Part shown: piece after piece, positions 35,499 to 43,695 of the stretch
Layout: each line of letters begins with the position of its first letter
Position numbering within the stretch: position 1 is the stretch's first letter
NCBI GenBank assembly: GCA_028279345.1
Contig: JANQNY010000025.1
Coordinates: 17,579 to 81,578, forward strand
Reading direction: 5' to 3'
DNA length: 64,000 bases
Source of the DNA: Geminicoccaceae bacterium
GTDB taxonomy: Bacteria; Pseudomonadota; Alphaproteobacteria; Geminicoccales; Geminicoccaceae
Translations under genes and position numbers: made by a program
Notes under the pieces: generated by a model
Database searches by the model: none
Seen by the model: only the letters and a program-made list of their open reading frames with translations
Told to the model about the DNA's origin: nothing

Positions 35499-36782
35499 TC
35501 AGCGCAGCAGGGACGGTAGCGCCAGCGTCAGCGCCGGCACGTAGGTAACGACGAGCAGCACGGCAATTTGCACGAGCAACATCGGCCAAATGGCGCGGCC
35601 GATCTGACCCACGCTCCGTTTGGCGACCGCAGCACCTACGAACAGGGCGTAGCCGAAGGGCGGCGTCGCCATGCCGATGGCGAAGTTGATCACCACGATG
35701 GCGCCGAGGTGGATCGGATCGAGGCCCAGTTGCGCACCGATGGTGGTTAGCACCCCGCCGAGGATGATCATCGCCGCGACATTGTCCATGATCGCACCGA
35801 TCAGCAGCAGCACCACGTTCATCAGCAAGAGGATCACCAGGGGCTCGCTGGAGATCGCGAGAATCGACTGGGCGAGCATGGCCGGCAGGCGCTCGATGGC
35901 GACGAGCCAGCCGAACGCGGCCGCCGTCGCGATGATGAAGCAGATGATCGAGGTCGTGCGCATCGCGCCGAGCGTGATGCCGAACAGATCGGACCAAGCG
36001 AGCTCGCGATAGACAAAGAGACCGATGACGAGGCCATAGAGCACACCAACGGCGGCCGCCTCGGTGGGGGTGAAGATGCCGCCATAGATGCCGCCGAGGA
36101 TGATCACCGGCGCGACGAGCGCCCACTTCCCGTCGGCGAGAGCGCTCATGAGTTCGCGGCGCGTCGCCCTCGCATCGGCCCTCGGCACGCCCATGCGCCG
36201 CGCGCCGACCCAGGCGACACCCATGAGGCCCAATGCGATGAGCACGCCCGGGATGACACCGGCGAGGAAGAGCTGAGAGATCGATTCCTCGGCGACGACG
36301 CCCCAGATGACCATCGGGATCGAGGGAGGGATCATCTGCCCGATCGGCCCGGAGGCGGTGGCGAGCGCTGCCGCGAAGTCCCGCCGATACCCGGCGCGCT
36401 CCATCTCGGGGATCATGATACCGCCGACGGCGGCCGTAGTCGCCGGCGCCGAACCGGAGATCGCGGCAAAAAAGGTCGCCGAAAGCACCGTCACCATGCC
36501 GAGCCCGCCGGTCACGTGCTTGACCAACGCCTGGCCAACCTGAACCAGACGCCGGGACAGGCCGCCGTGCATCATCAGGTCGCCCGCGAGCACGAAGCCT
36601 GGAATGGCGAGCAGCGTGAAGAGCTGAGTCCCGGCGACGGTGCGTTGCGCGAGGACAATGAGGTCGATTTCCGCAATCACGAGGCCGGCAGCGGCCGCAA
36701 GCCCCAGCACCGCGACGATCGGCACGCCGCCCAAAAGCAAGGTGCCGAAGGTGAGCACGATCGCAAGCGCCGCCGCGCTCAT
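35499..36782 (-). CDS. dctM: TRAP transporter large permease (DctM type)
   Basis: Sodium-driven C4-dicarboxylate-type TRAP permease of 427 residues with about twelve hydrophobic segments. Family motifs are GSAPATTAAVGGIMIPEM, GPIGQMIPPSIPMVIWG and GIFTPTEAAAVGVLYG, and the ending lacks a fused small subunit. The ATG overlaps the dctQ stop (ATGA). Together with dctQ and dctP it forms a complete importer for an organic acid. Confidence 0.95.
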   Translation of the reverse strand: MSAAALAIVLTFGTLLLGGVPIVAVLGLAAAAGLVIAEIDLIVLAQRTVAGTQLFTLLAIPGFVLAGDLMMHGGLSRRLVQVGQALVKHVTGGLGMVTVLSATFFAAISGSAPATTAAVGGIMIPEMERAGYRRDFAAALATASGPIGQMIPPSIPMVIWGVVAEESISQLFLAGVIPGVLIALGLMGVAWVGARRMGVPRADARATRRELMSALADGKWALVAPVIILGGIYGGIFTPTEAAAVGVLYGLVIGLFVYRELAWSDLFGITLGAMRTTSIICFIIATAAAFGWLVAIERLPAMLAQSILAISSEPLVILLLMNVVLLLIGAIMDNVAAMIILGGVLTTIGAQLGLDPIHLGAIVVINFAIGMATPPFGYALFVGAAVAKRSVGQIGRAIWPMLLVQIAVLLVVTYVPALTLALPSLLR

Positions 36783-37255
36783 TCAGAGCGGCCCGGTTCG
36801 GCGACACGGGCGAGCGCGTGCACCACGATGAGGACGCCCGCCACCGGTGCTGCCAGGTGCAGCGCCTCGATCGGATAGCGCACCGCCGCCGACACCTGGC
36901 CCAGGGTCGCTTCGACGTAGCGCCAACCCGAGACGAGGAGCAGCAGGCCGAAGAGACCGAAAAGCGCATTGATCAGCCGCTCTGCTTGCCGGCGCGCCGC
37001 CGCCGGCAAGAGGTCGAGCAGCAGGGTCAGCCGCACGTGGAAGCCCTCTCGCACGCCCAGCGAACCGGCGAGCAGGACGATCCAGGTGAACAGAAACAAG
37101 GCCAGCTCCTCGGTCCAGATGAGGGCGCTGCCGAGGACGTAGCGGGAGAACACCTGGAGGATGAGGCTCGCCATGCAGACGGCCGTCATCGCCACCACGA
37201 CCACCCCGGTCGCCCTGGCGATGCCGGCCGAAAACGTCAGGAGGAGCGCGCGCAA
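36779..37255 (-). CDS. dctQ: TRAP transporter small permease (DctQ type)
   Basis: Four-helix membrane subunit of about 158 residues that links the binding protein and large permease. ILQVFSRYVLGSALIWTEELALFLFTW is summarised by its R-Y-x-L-G and W-T-E-E core, and LGVREGFHV is conserved. No ATG fits the start: a TTG at 37255, 8 nt after the dctP stop, gives normal length. Earlier in-frame codons lie inside dctP. Confidence 0.9.
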   Translation of the reverse strand: MRALLLTFSAGIARATGVVVVAMTAVCMASLILQVFSRYVLGSALIWTEELALFLFTWIVLLAGSLGVREGFHVRLTLLLDLLPAAARRQAERLINALFGLFGLLLLVSGWRYVEATLGQVSAAVRYPIEALHLAAPVAGVLIVVHALARVAEPGRSE

Positions 37256-37262
37256 GGTCCGC

Positions 37263-38243
37263 TCAGTTGACCTGCTCGAGGGCGGTGTCGAGGACCGATG
37301 GACCGATCTCGTCGCGGAACCCGTCATAGACCGGCTGGACCAGCGCGCGGAACTTGGCAGGGTCCTCGATCTCGTTGACCTCCATCCCCAGGCTCGCGAG
37401 GTCCTCGATGATGGCTTGGGTGTTGCGGGCGTTGATCTCTCGCTGCGCCGCCACCGCCAGGCTTGCCGCCTCGCGTAGGGCCGCTTGATCCTCGCTGCTG
37501 AGGCTGTCGAAGGTGCGCTTGGAGACGAGGTAGACGATCGCGGAATAGGTATGGCGGGTAAGTGACAGGTATTGGGTCACGTCTGCGAACTGGTTGTTGC
37601 GGACGACCGCGACCGGGATCTCCAAACCGTCGATGGTGCCTTGCTGCACGGCGGTGAAGACCTCGCCCCAGGCCATCGGCACCGCGTTGCCGCCGAGCGA
37701 CTGAAACATCTGCACGTAGACCGGATTCTGCATCACCCGGTACTTAACGCCGGCAACATCCTCAGGGGTCGCGACCGGCTTGGCATTGTTGATCATGTTG
37801 CGGAAACCGCCCTCCGCGAAACCGAGTCCGATGATGCCATGCTCCTCCAGGCGTGCGAGCAGCTCCTGGCCCACCTCGCCGTCGAGCACCTCGTGGGCCT
37901 GCTGCTCGTCGGCGTAGAGGAACGGCATGTCGTTGAGCTGGAAGGCCGGCTCGATGTTGGCGATCACGGCGTTGGTGATCACCGCCGCGTCGAGCGTGCC
38001 GAACGACACGCCTTCGAGCATCTCCTTCTCGTCGCCGAGCTGGCGGTTGGGAAAGAACTGAAGCTCGAAGCGCCCAGGCGCCACCTCGTCGAGTGCCGCC
38101 TGCAGCTCGCGCGCAGCGATCGCGTAGGGATCGGTTTCACCCTCGCCCGTGGTCCAGCCGAACTTGAGCGTCGTCTGCGCCTGGGCGCTCGCAGCACCGA
38201 ATGCCAAGAGCGCCGCCACGACACAGCCGGTGATCGTCTTCAT
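37263..38243 (-). CDS. dctP: TRAP transporter substrate-binding protein (DctP type)
   Basis: Periplasmic receptor of 326 residues with Sec signal peptide MKTITGCVVAALLAFGAA cut after AQA. It has the DctP features FPNRQLGDEKEMLEGVSFGT, AGVKYRVMQNPVYVQMFQSL and the substrate-pocket Arg in that helix, and GEVFTAVQQGTIDGLEIPV, which is nearly invariant. GGGAGA precedes the ATG. It follows an amidohydrolase gene by 25 nt, so uptake and breakdown are probably co-expressed. Confidence 0.94.
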   Translation of the reverse strand: MKTITGCVVAALLAFGAASAQAQTTLKFGWTTGEGETDPYAIAARELQAALDEVAPGRFELQFFPNRQLGDEKEMLEGVSFGTLDAAVITNAVIANIEPAFQLNDMPFLYADEQQAHEVLDGEVGQELLARLEEHGIIGLGFAEGGFRNMINNAKPVATPEDVAGVKYRVMQNPVYVQMFQSLGGNAVPMAWGEVFTAVQQGTIDGLEIPVAVVRNNQFADVTQYLSLTRHTYSAIVYLVSKRTFDSLSSEDQAALREAASLAVAAQREINARNTQAIIEDLASLGMEVNEIEDPAKFRALVQPVYDGFRDEIGPSVLDTALEQVN

Positions 38244-38268
38244 TGTTGGTCTCCCTGTTGTGTTCGTT

Positions 38269-39141
38269 TCATTCGAAGCCGTAGAGCACGGCCGGATTGT
38301 CCACGAGAATGCGCTGCCGGACACGGGCGTCCGGTACCCACTGCGCCAGCACGTCCATCAGGTCGCCATCATCTGGCATCACAGACTTCAGCGCCGGGTG
38401 CGGCCAGTCGGTGGCCCACACGCACCGCTCGGGGTCCGTACCGACGATTGCCTCTGCGAGCGGCAAGGTGTCAGCCCAAGGCGCCGTAGCTTGACTGCTA
38501 AGCCGATAGGGACCCGAGAGCTTCACCCAGGCGCGACGCTCCTCGACCAGCCTCAACATCTCCCGAAAGCCCGGATCGTCGGGACCGCGGCGCGCTTCCA
38601 AATGCCCCATGTGGTCGAACACGATGGTCGTCGGCAGCGGCTCCAGCCGTCGCCGAAGATGGGGAAAGGTCGCGACATCGACTAAAAGCTGGAGATGCCA
38701 ACCCAGCCCGGCGATGCGCGCGGCCACCGGCTCGAGGGCGCGGTCGCCCGGACCACCGGGGAAGAGCAGGTTGAGCCGCACACCGCGGGCGCCGGCTTCA
38801 TGCATCCGCTCGAGTTCGGCGTCGCTGATGTCTTCATCCACCACCACGACCGCACGAAAGCCGCCACCGCCGTCGGCGACCGCATCCAGCGTGCACCGAT
38901 TGTCGGTTCCGTAGACGCTGGGCTGGACGATAACGGCACGACGCACGTCGAGCCGGTCCAACATGTGCCGGTAGGCCGAGAGTGGCGCCGGCGGTGGCGT
39001 GTAGCCGCGCTCGGGGCTGAAGGGGTAGGCCTCGGCCGGGCCGAAGATATGAGCGTGGCAGTCGCACGCATCCGGCGGCACAACGACCGAAGGCGCACGC
39101 GGATCGGCAGCCGCGGGCAGACAGTCCGGTTCGCTCGTCAA
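38269..39141 (-). CDS. Amidohydrolase, 2-pyrone-4,6-dicarboxylate lactonase-like
   Basis: TIM-barrel hydrolase of 290 residues from the amidohydrolase_2/LigI group, which opens lactones or cleaves carboxylated aromatics-derived intermediates. The metal-site DCHAHIFGP (about residues 26-34) is followed by VIVQPSVYGTDN, the barrel strand IVFDHMGHLE and the catalytic Asp in WATDWPHPA. The start codon is TTG at 39141 and has no strong ribosome site, so the N-terminus could differ by a few codons. As first gene of the TRAP operon it likely acts on the imported compound. Confidence 0.85.
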   Translation of the reverse strand: MTSEPDCLPAAADPRAPSVVVPPDACDCHAHIFGPAEAYPFSPERGYTPPPAPLSAYRHMLDRLDVRRAVIVQPSVYGTDNRCTLDAVADGGGGFRAVVVVDEDISDAELERMHEAGARGVRLNLLFPGGPGDRALEPVAARIAGLGWHLQLLVDVATFPHLRRRLEPLPTTIVFDHMGHLEARRGPDDPGFREMLRLVEERRAWVKLSGPYRLSSQATAPWADTLPLAEAIVGTDPERCVWATDWPHPALKSVMPDDGDLMDVLAQWVPDARVRQRILVDNPAVLYGFE

Positions 39142-39217
39142 GGCGCAGACGCTCTCTTCAGCCGGCGGGCGACGCTACGTGCGCACGGCGAGCAAGGACG
39201 CGCGCCGTCAGCCGCGC

Positions 39218-39697
39218 TCAAAACGGGATATCGTCGTCGAAACCGGACGAGGAGGTCGACGAGCCGCCGCCGCGCGGGCCGGCAAAGTCCTCCTCGCGCG
39301 GGCCACCGACGGAGCGGCCGCCGCTCTCCATTCCGCCGCCTTCGGCACGCGGCCCGACGAGCTGCAGCTCGCCCTTGAACCGGCCGATCACGACCTCGGT
39401 GGTGTACCGGTCCTGGCCCGACTGGTCCTGCCATTTGCGGGTCTGCAGCTGGCCCTCGAGGTAGACCGTGCTGCCCTTCCGCAGATAGCGCTCGGCGACG
39501 TCGGCGAGGTTGTCGTTGAAGATGACCACCCGATGCCACTCGGTCCGCTCCTGCGTCTCACCGCTCTGTCGGTCCCGCCAGCGCTCGCTCGTCGCAACGC
39601 TAAGGTTGACGACCTTCATGTTGCTCTGGGTCATCCGCACCTCGGGATCGCGCCCCAGATTGCCGACGAGGATCACCTTGTTCACCGAGCCTGCCAT
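39218..39697 (-). CDS. ssb: Single-stranded DNA-binding protein
   Basis: Homotetrameric SSB of 159 residues for replication, repair and recombination. The OB fold covers roughly residues 1-110 ([52 protein letters not shown]). A Gly/Ser-rich linker ends with the acidic tip DDDIPF that recruits partner proteins. ATG 39697 has AGGAG 6 nt upstream; the GTG just before it lacks the spacing. Confidence 0.97.
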   Translation of the reverse strand: MAGSVNKVILVGNLGRDPEVRMTQSNMKVVNLSVATSERWRDRQSGETQERTEWHRVVIFNDNLADVAERYLRKGSTVYLEGQLQTRKWQDQSGQDRYTTEVVIGRFKGELQLVGPRAEGGGMESGGRSVGGPREEDFAGPRGGGSSTSSSGFDDDIPF

Positions 39698-39754
39698 CAC
39701 TCACTCCTGAAGGTTGGCCGCGGTCGCACGGCGGCTCGTCCATCATGCCCGCGG

Positions 39755-40645
39755 CTAGGAGGCCAAGTCCATGGCGCTGCGTGGGGCCGCCACCTTCGTC
39801 ACCACGTGCCGGCGAATGTGCGCCGCCATGGCCTCGACCGCGGGCGTAGCACCCGCCGCCCGAACATAGAGATTAACCGCGAAGAGCGGGAGCGGCGGCA
39901 GGCCGATCTCGGCGGGGACCAGTTCGAGACCCGGCGGCAGCGAGCTGGGCAGCAGCGCCGTCACCGCGAGATCGGCTTCCACGGTCGCCATCATCGTCTG
40001 CATCTGGCTCGTGTCGCAGGCGATGCGAAACTCGCGTTCCACCTTGGCCAACGCCTGGACGGCCGGTATGCGAAAGCAGCAGGTCTCTGCACCCACAGCG
40101 AGCGGCAGAGGAACCTTGCGCGCCGCCGAGCCGCCGCGCACCTGGGCCCATGTCAAGCGTTCGCGCAAGAGCGTCTCGCCGCCGGCGCCGATACCCTGCT
40201 CCGTGGTCAGACAGAGGTCGATCGTGCCATCCGCCATGGCCTCCAAGAGCTCGACGCTGATGCGGTCGTCGATGTGGACACGAACCCGCGGACAGGCGCG
40301 ATCGAAAGCAGCAAGGATCGGTGGAAGATAGGGTGCCACGAGATCGTGCGGCATGCCGAGGCGCACCTCACCGGCCATCTCGGGCATGCGCATCAGCTGC
40401 CAGATCTCGTCGTTGAGCGCGACCAGTCGGCGGGCTCGGGCTAGCAGCCGCTCGCCCGCATCTGCGAGCCGCAAGCGGCGGCCCTCACGGCGGAACAGCT
40501 CGACCGCGAGCTGCTCCTCCAACCGCTTGATCTGTTGGCTCACCGCTGCCTGCGTGAGGTGCAGCTGATGCGCCGTCGCCGTCACGCTGCCGGTCTCGGC
40601 GACCGCGACGAAGCTGCGCAAGAGCGCCGTGTCGAGGTTACGCAT
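39755..40645 (-). CDS. LysR-family transcriptional regulator
   Basis: DNA-binding regulator of 296 residues. The winged helix-turn-helix is at residues 5-63 (LLRSFVAVAETGSVTATAHQ, LTQAAVSQQIKRLEEQL), followed by the periplasmic-binding-like effector domain (EVRLGMPHDLVAPYLPPIL). It is divergent from a DUF1127 gene across 101 nt that contain a direct repeat and a palindrome, likely its operator. LysR plus DUF1127 is a recurrent pair in alphaproteobacteria. The effector is unknown. Confidence 0.92.
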   Translation of the reverse strand: MRNLDTALLRSFVAVAETGSVTATAHQLHLTQAAVSQQIKRLEEQLAVELFRREGRRLRLADAGERLLARARRLVALNDEIWQLMRMPEMAGEVRLGMPHDLVAPYLPPILAAFDRACPRVRVHIDDRISVELLEAMADGTIDLCLTTEQGIGAGGETLLRERLTWAQVRGGSAARKVPLPLAVGAETCCFRIPAVQALAKVEREFRIACDTSQMQTMMATVEADLAVTALLPSSLPPGLELVPAEIGLPPLPLFAVNLYVRAAGATPAVEAMAAHIRRHVVTKVAAPRSAMDLAS

Positions 40646-40660
40646 GGCATGTCATCACGT

Positions 40661-40700
40661 TTCGTTATCAAGACACTTAAGAACATTCGTTATCATGATA
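40661..40700. promoter_or_regulatory. Putative LysR operator: direct repeat TTCGTTATCA and palindrome
   Basis: TTCGTTATCA occurs twice, at 40661-40670 and 40686-40695, exactly 25 bp apart. The second copy runs into the perfect palindrome TATCATGATA (40691-40700), and a CTTAAG palindrome sits between. The A/T-rich stretch lies between the divergent LysR and DUF1127 starts, as expected for a LysR binding region. Confidence 0.55.
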
Positions 40701-40746
40701 TGCCGCCTTCGCCTAGTCTGCAGGCCTAGCAGCGAGGGGACCTGCG

Positions 40747-41043
40747 ATGCGGAGCGAAATGGCGAAGGAGCGGCGCGGCGTGGCGCGGTCGGGTCAAGAG
40801 CATGCCTGGCTGGCGAGCGCCTGGTCGACGGTTGTACGCGTGTTCCAGGTCGCGGAGCAGCGGCGCAAGCTCGCGCAGCTCGACGAACGCGCGCTCAGCG
40901 ACATCGGCATCACGCGGAGCCAAGCCGAGTTCGAAGCCGGGCGAGCGCCATGGGACCTGCCGGCGCGCAACACGGAACGTGATGCTAGCGCGGCAACTGG
41001 ACGAGCGCGCGGAGACCGCCCAATGGTGAAGTGTCCAGGCTGA
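40747..41043 (+). CDS. DUF1127 domain protein
   Basis: Small Arg-rich protein of 98 residues. The DUF1127 core RKLAQLDERALSDIGITRSQ is at about residues 40-60, preceded by a variable N-terminus. In other alphaproteobacteria DUF1127 proteins bind RNA or affect phosphate and polyamine metabolism, but no role can be assigned here. GAGGGG lies 7 nt before the ATG; an ATG four codons later is possible. The 3' end overlaps the convergent kinase gene by 59 nt, so the last 20 residues are less certain. Confidence 0.82.
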   Translation: MRSEMAKERRGVARSGQEHAWLASAWSTVVRVFQVAEQRRKLAQLDERALSDIGITRSQAEFEAGRAPWDLPARNTERDASAATGRARGDRPMVKCPG

Positions 41044-42424
41044 TGCCACCGCCGTGCGCCAGGGCGACATCGCGGGCGATCGTAAGGCCCATGCCGATGC
41101 CCGCCGTCGGCTGGCTGCGCGCGGTATCGCCACGGTAGAAAGGTTCGAAGACGCGCTCACGCGCCGCCGCTGGGACACCTGGGCCGTCGTCGTCGACGAG
41201 ACAGGTGATGCTGTCGCGTCCGACACGGACCGAGACCTGCACGTTCGAGGCGTGGCGCACGGCGTTGTCAATGAGGTTGGCGAGCATCCGCTCGACGGCG
41301 ACGGGCCGTACGGTGACGTCGACGCCCTTCGCCTGGGCAAGATCGAAGGTCACCGGTTGGCGATTGCGCACGGCACGCGCCACGATGCGACCCAACAGCT
41401 TGTCGAGCGGCACCGTCTGCATGAGCTCCTGCGCTTCGCTACGCGCGAAGTCGAGATAGGCGTCGACCAGACGGCGCATTTCGGCGACGTCCTCGGCAAG
41501 CGCGCGCAGCTCGTCCTGATCGTCCGCTGCCGGATGCGACTCGCCTGGGTCGTCGGCATCGGCGCCCATCAGCTCGAGCTCCAGCGCCATCCGTGTAAGC
41601 GGCGTCGAGAGATCGTGCGAGACGGCGGCAAGCATGTTGGTGCGCTGCTCCAGATGCCGCAGGATCCGCTGACGCATTCGGTTGTAGGCGAGCGCCGCCT
41701 GGCGGATCTCGATGGCACCTTCGAGCCTGACATCACCCAGGTCACGCCCCTTGCCGAAGCTGTCCGCCGCCCTGGCAAGGCGCCCGATCGGCCGGACCTG
41801 CCGGCCCAGAAAGTAGATGGCGAGCACCGCGAGCAGCAGCGACGCCCCCACCATCCAGGCCACCAGCAGTACGGTTGTCGACGTATCGACCCGCTTGCGG
41901 TCGGGCAGGACCCGCAACAGCCCGTCGTCGAGTTGGACGTAGACGGCGACGCGATCGACCTGGTCGGGGCGCGTGTCGATGCGGAACGGGTGATCGAGCC
42001 GTTGCTCGAAGATGTCACGCAGCCGCTCGTCGAGCGCCTCGACCGGGCTGAAGCCGCTGCGCTCGGTGGCCTCCTCCAGCACACCGCCTGGCTCGAGCGA
42101 CAGCGCGAAGCCTGTGTGGCGGCGCGCCGCTGTTAGAATCTCTCGGCGCGCTTCGCGGTCGGGGGCTTCCTCGAGTTGTTCGACCAGCCAGGCCACATCA
42201 CCGGCGACCCCGATCGCGAGCCAGCGGCTGACTGTCTCCCAGTGGCGGTCGTAGAAGATCACGACCAGGACGATCTGCAACACCACCAACGGCACGATGA
42301 CGATGAGCAGGGAGCGGCCGAACAGGGTCCGCGGCATCCAGCCGGCCGACCACCGCCAGCCGAACCGGCGAATCGCCACGGTCGTCGGCCGCAGGCGGCG
42401 GATCATCGGTCCAACGGTCGCCAT
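40985..42424 (-). CDS. Sensor histidine kinase, EnvZ-like
   Basis: Membrane-bound kinase of 479 residues. Two membrane helices (about 38-57 and 184-206) enclose a periplasmic domain of about 125 residues; a HAMP linker follows (QVRPIGRLARAADSFGKG). The phosphorylated His270 sits in AAVSHDLSTPLTRMALELEL, and the ATPase domain has NLIDNAVRHA and DDGPGVP plus GMGLTIARDVALAHGG. The start overlaps the stop of the response-regulator gene, and both follow a MarR gene. The signal is unknown. Confidence 0.94.
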   Translation of the reverse strand: MATVGPMIRRLRPTTVAIRRFGWRWSAGWMPRTLFGRSLLIVIVPLVVLQIVLVVIFYDRHWETVSRWLAIGVAGDVAWLVEQLEEAPDREARREILTAARRHTGFALSLEPGGVLEEATERSGFSPVEALDERLRDIFEQRLDHPFRIDTRPDQVDRVAVYVQLDDGLLRVLPDRKRVDTSTTVLLVAWMVGASLLLAVLAIYFLGRQVRPIGRLARAADSFGKGRDLGDVRLEGAIEIRQAALAYNRMRQRILRHLEQRTNMLAAVSHDLSTPLTRMALELELMGADADDPGESHPAADDQDELRALAEDVAEMRRLVDAYLDFARSEAQELMQTVPLDKLLGRIVARAVRNRQPVTFDLAQAKGVDVTVRPVAVERMLANLIDNAVRHASNVQVSVRVGRDSITCLVDDDGPGVPAAARERVFEPFYRGDTARSQPTAGIGMGLTIARDVALAHGGGISLDTSPLGGLRALVQLPR

Positions 42425-43116
42425 CAGCGCACCCCGCGCAGCGTGTAGCCGCGGCCCCGGACCGTAACTAGGAAGTGCGGCTGGCGCGGGTCGTCCTCGA
42501 TCTTGCGCCGCAGCCGCGCAATCTGCGTGTCCACCGCCCGGTCGTCTCCGACGATCTCCGCCTCATCCGCGAGCCACGGGCGATTGAAGACCCGGCCCGG
42601 CGCCGCCACGAGCGTGGCGAGCAACTGCCGCTCGCCCGAGGTGAGGTGGACCGGCGTACCGTCGCGGGTCAAGGTCTCATGCACACGATCAAAGCAAAAC
42701 GGGCCGAAGCGGATCTCTGCAGGCGCGGTGGCGCGCGTCGGCGCGGCGCGATCCAGGATGCGCTGCACGCGCAACAGGAGTTCGCGCGGTTCGAACGGCT
42801 TGGTGAGATAGTCGTCGGCGCCCGCCTCGAGGCCTTTGATGCGATCCTCAACCTCCTTGCGCGCCGTGAGGAGGAGAATCGGAACGTCACCGCTGTCCCG
42901 CAGCTCACCCGTCAGGTCGAGACCGCTCGCATCGGGTAGCATGACGTCAACCACCAACAAGTCGAAGTCGAAGCGCTTCAGCGCCGCGCGCGCGGCATCG
43001 ACATCCGCGGCTACGGACACGTGATAGCCACTCCTCGTCAAGAAGCGCTGGAGCAGTGCGCGCAGCCGATCGTCATCGTCGACCACCAGGAGATGCCGGG
43101 CTCCGTCCGTGTTCAG
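42424..43116 (-). CDS. OmpR-family response regulator (PetR-like)
   Basis: Two-component regulator with a receiver domain and C-terminal winged helix (ETLTRDGTPVHLTSGERQLL, IARLRRKIEDDP, TVRGRGYTLRGVR). The phosphoacceptor is the Asp of LLVVDVMLPDASG. The first receiver strand reads HLLVVDDDDRLR. A GTG at 43086 would cut into that strand, so an upstream start is needed; the only codon after the marR stop is a CTG at 43116 overlapping that stop as CTGA with GAGGGG 5 nt upstream. CTG starts are rare. Order and families recall the petP-petR pair of Rhodobacter, required for cytochrome bc1 synthesis. Confidence 0.9.
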   Translation of the reverse strand: MNTDGARHLLVVDDDDRLRALLQRFLTRSGYHVSVAADVDAARAALKRFDFDLLVVDVMLPDASGLDLTGELRDSGDVPILLLTARKEVEDRIKGLEAGADDYLTKPFEPRELLLRVQRILDRAAPTRATAPAEIRFGPFCFDRVHETLTRDGTPVHLTSGERQLLATLVAAPGRVFNRPWLADEAEIVGDDRAVDTQIARLRRKIEDDPRQPHFLVTVRGRGYTLRGVR

Positions 43117-43610
43117 CTTCGCCCCTCCGGCACCTGGAACTGGGCTCGCGCCCGCGGCTCGACCAGGTCGATGAGGACGCTCTCGAAGTGCGCCACCGTC
43201 TCGGGCCCGTGGCTCCGAAAGACCAACCCCAAGCGGCGCCGCTGCGCCCGATCGAGGCGATCGGCGAGTTCGCGGCCGGACGGGGTCAGCACGAGGACGC
43301 GGCGGCGTCGGTCTGCGTCAGCGACCACCTGCTCGGCGAGGCCCGCGTCGATGAGCTGTCGAACATGTCGCGAGACGGTCTGCTTGGGCAACGCCAGCAA
43401 CCGCCTGAGGTCAGCCGCCGCCTCCACGACACCCGTCTTGATCAAGAGGAGGATCAGACGATGCGTCAGGGCGAGGTCCACCGGCAGGCCGGACCTGGCA
43501 GTCGCCTCGAAGCCCCGCGCGGCGAGTAACAGCAGCGCGACGGAGCGATCCATGTCCTCCGGCCGCAAGAACAGTGCTTTGGCGCTGGCGTCGATACGGC
43601 GATGCGGCAT
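43113..43610 (-). CDS. MarR-family transcriptional regulator (PetP-like)
   Basis: Winged-helix regulator of about 165 residues. The DNA-binding part LRRLLALPKQTVSRHVRQLI and the wing VADADRRRRVLVLTPSGREL are canonical, with dimerisation helices at both ends. ATG 43610 has GAGGGG just upstream; earlier in-frame ATGs at 43631 and 43697 run into the control region of ilvE. First gene of a MarR-response regulator-kinase operon, divergent from ilvE across about 85 nt. Confidence 0.88.
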   Translation of the reverse strand: MPHRRIDASAKALFLRPEDMDRSVALLLLAARGFEATARSGLPVDLALTHRLILLLIKTGVVEAAADLRRLLALPKQTVSRHVRQLIDAGLAEQVVADADRRRRVLVLTPSGRELADRLDRAQRRRLGLVFRSHGPETVAHFESVLIDLVEPRARAQFQVPEGRS

Positions 43611-43695
43611 GGCCCCCTCGCGTTGACACATATTGACCTCGATGATACCGCTCGCAACTCTCGATTTCCTGACAAATTCCGGCAGAGGCCCAGTC

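Noticed and set aside
35485..36969. Long minus-strand frame overlapping dctM in another frame
   Set aside because: It is an Arg/His-rich shadow of dctM and dctQ; the membrane-protein frame is clearly the real one.
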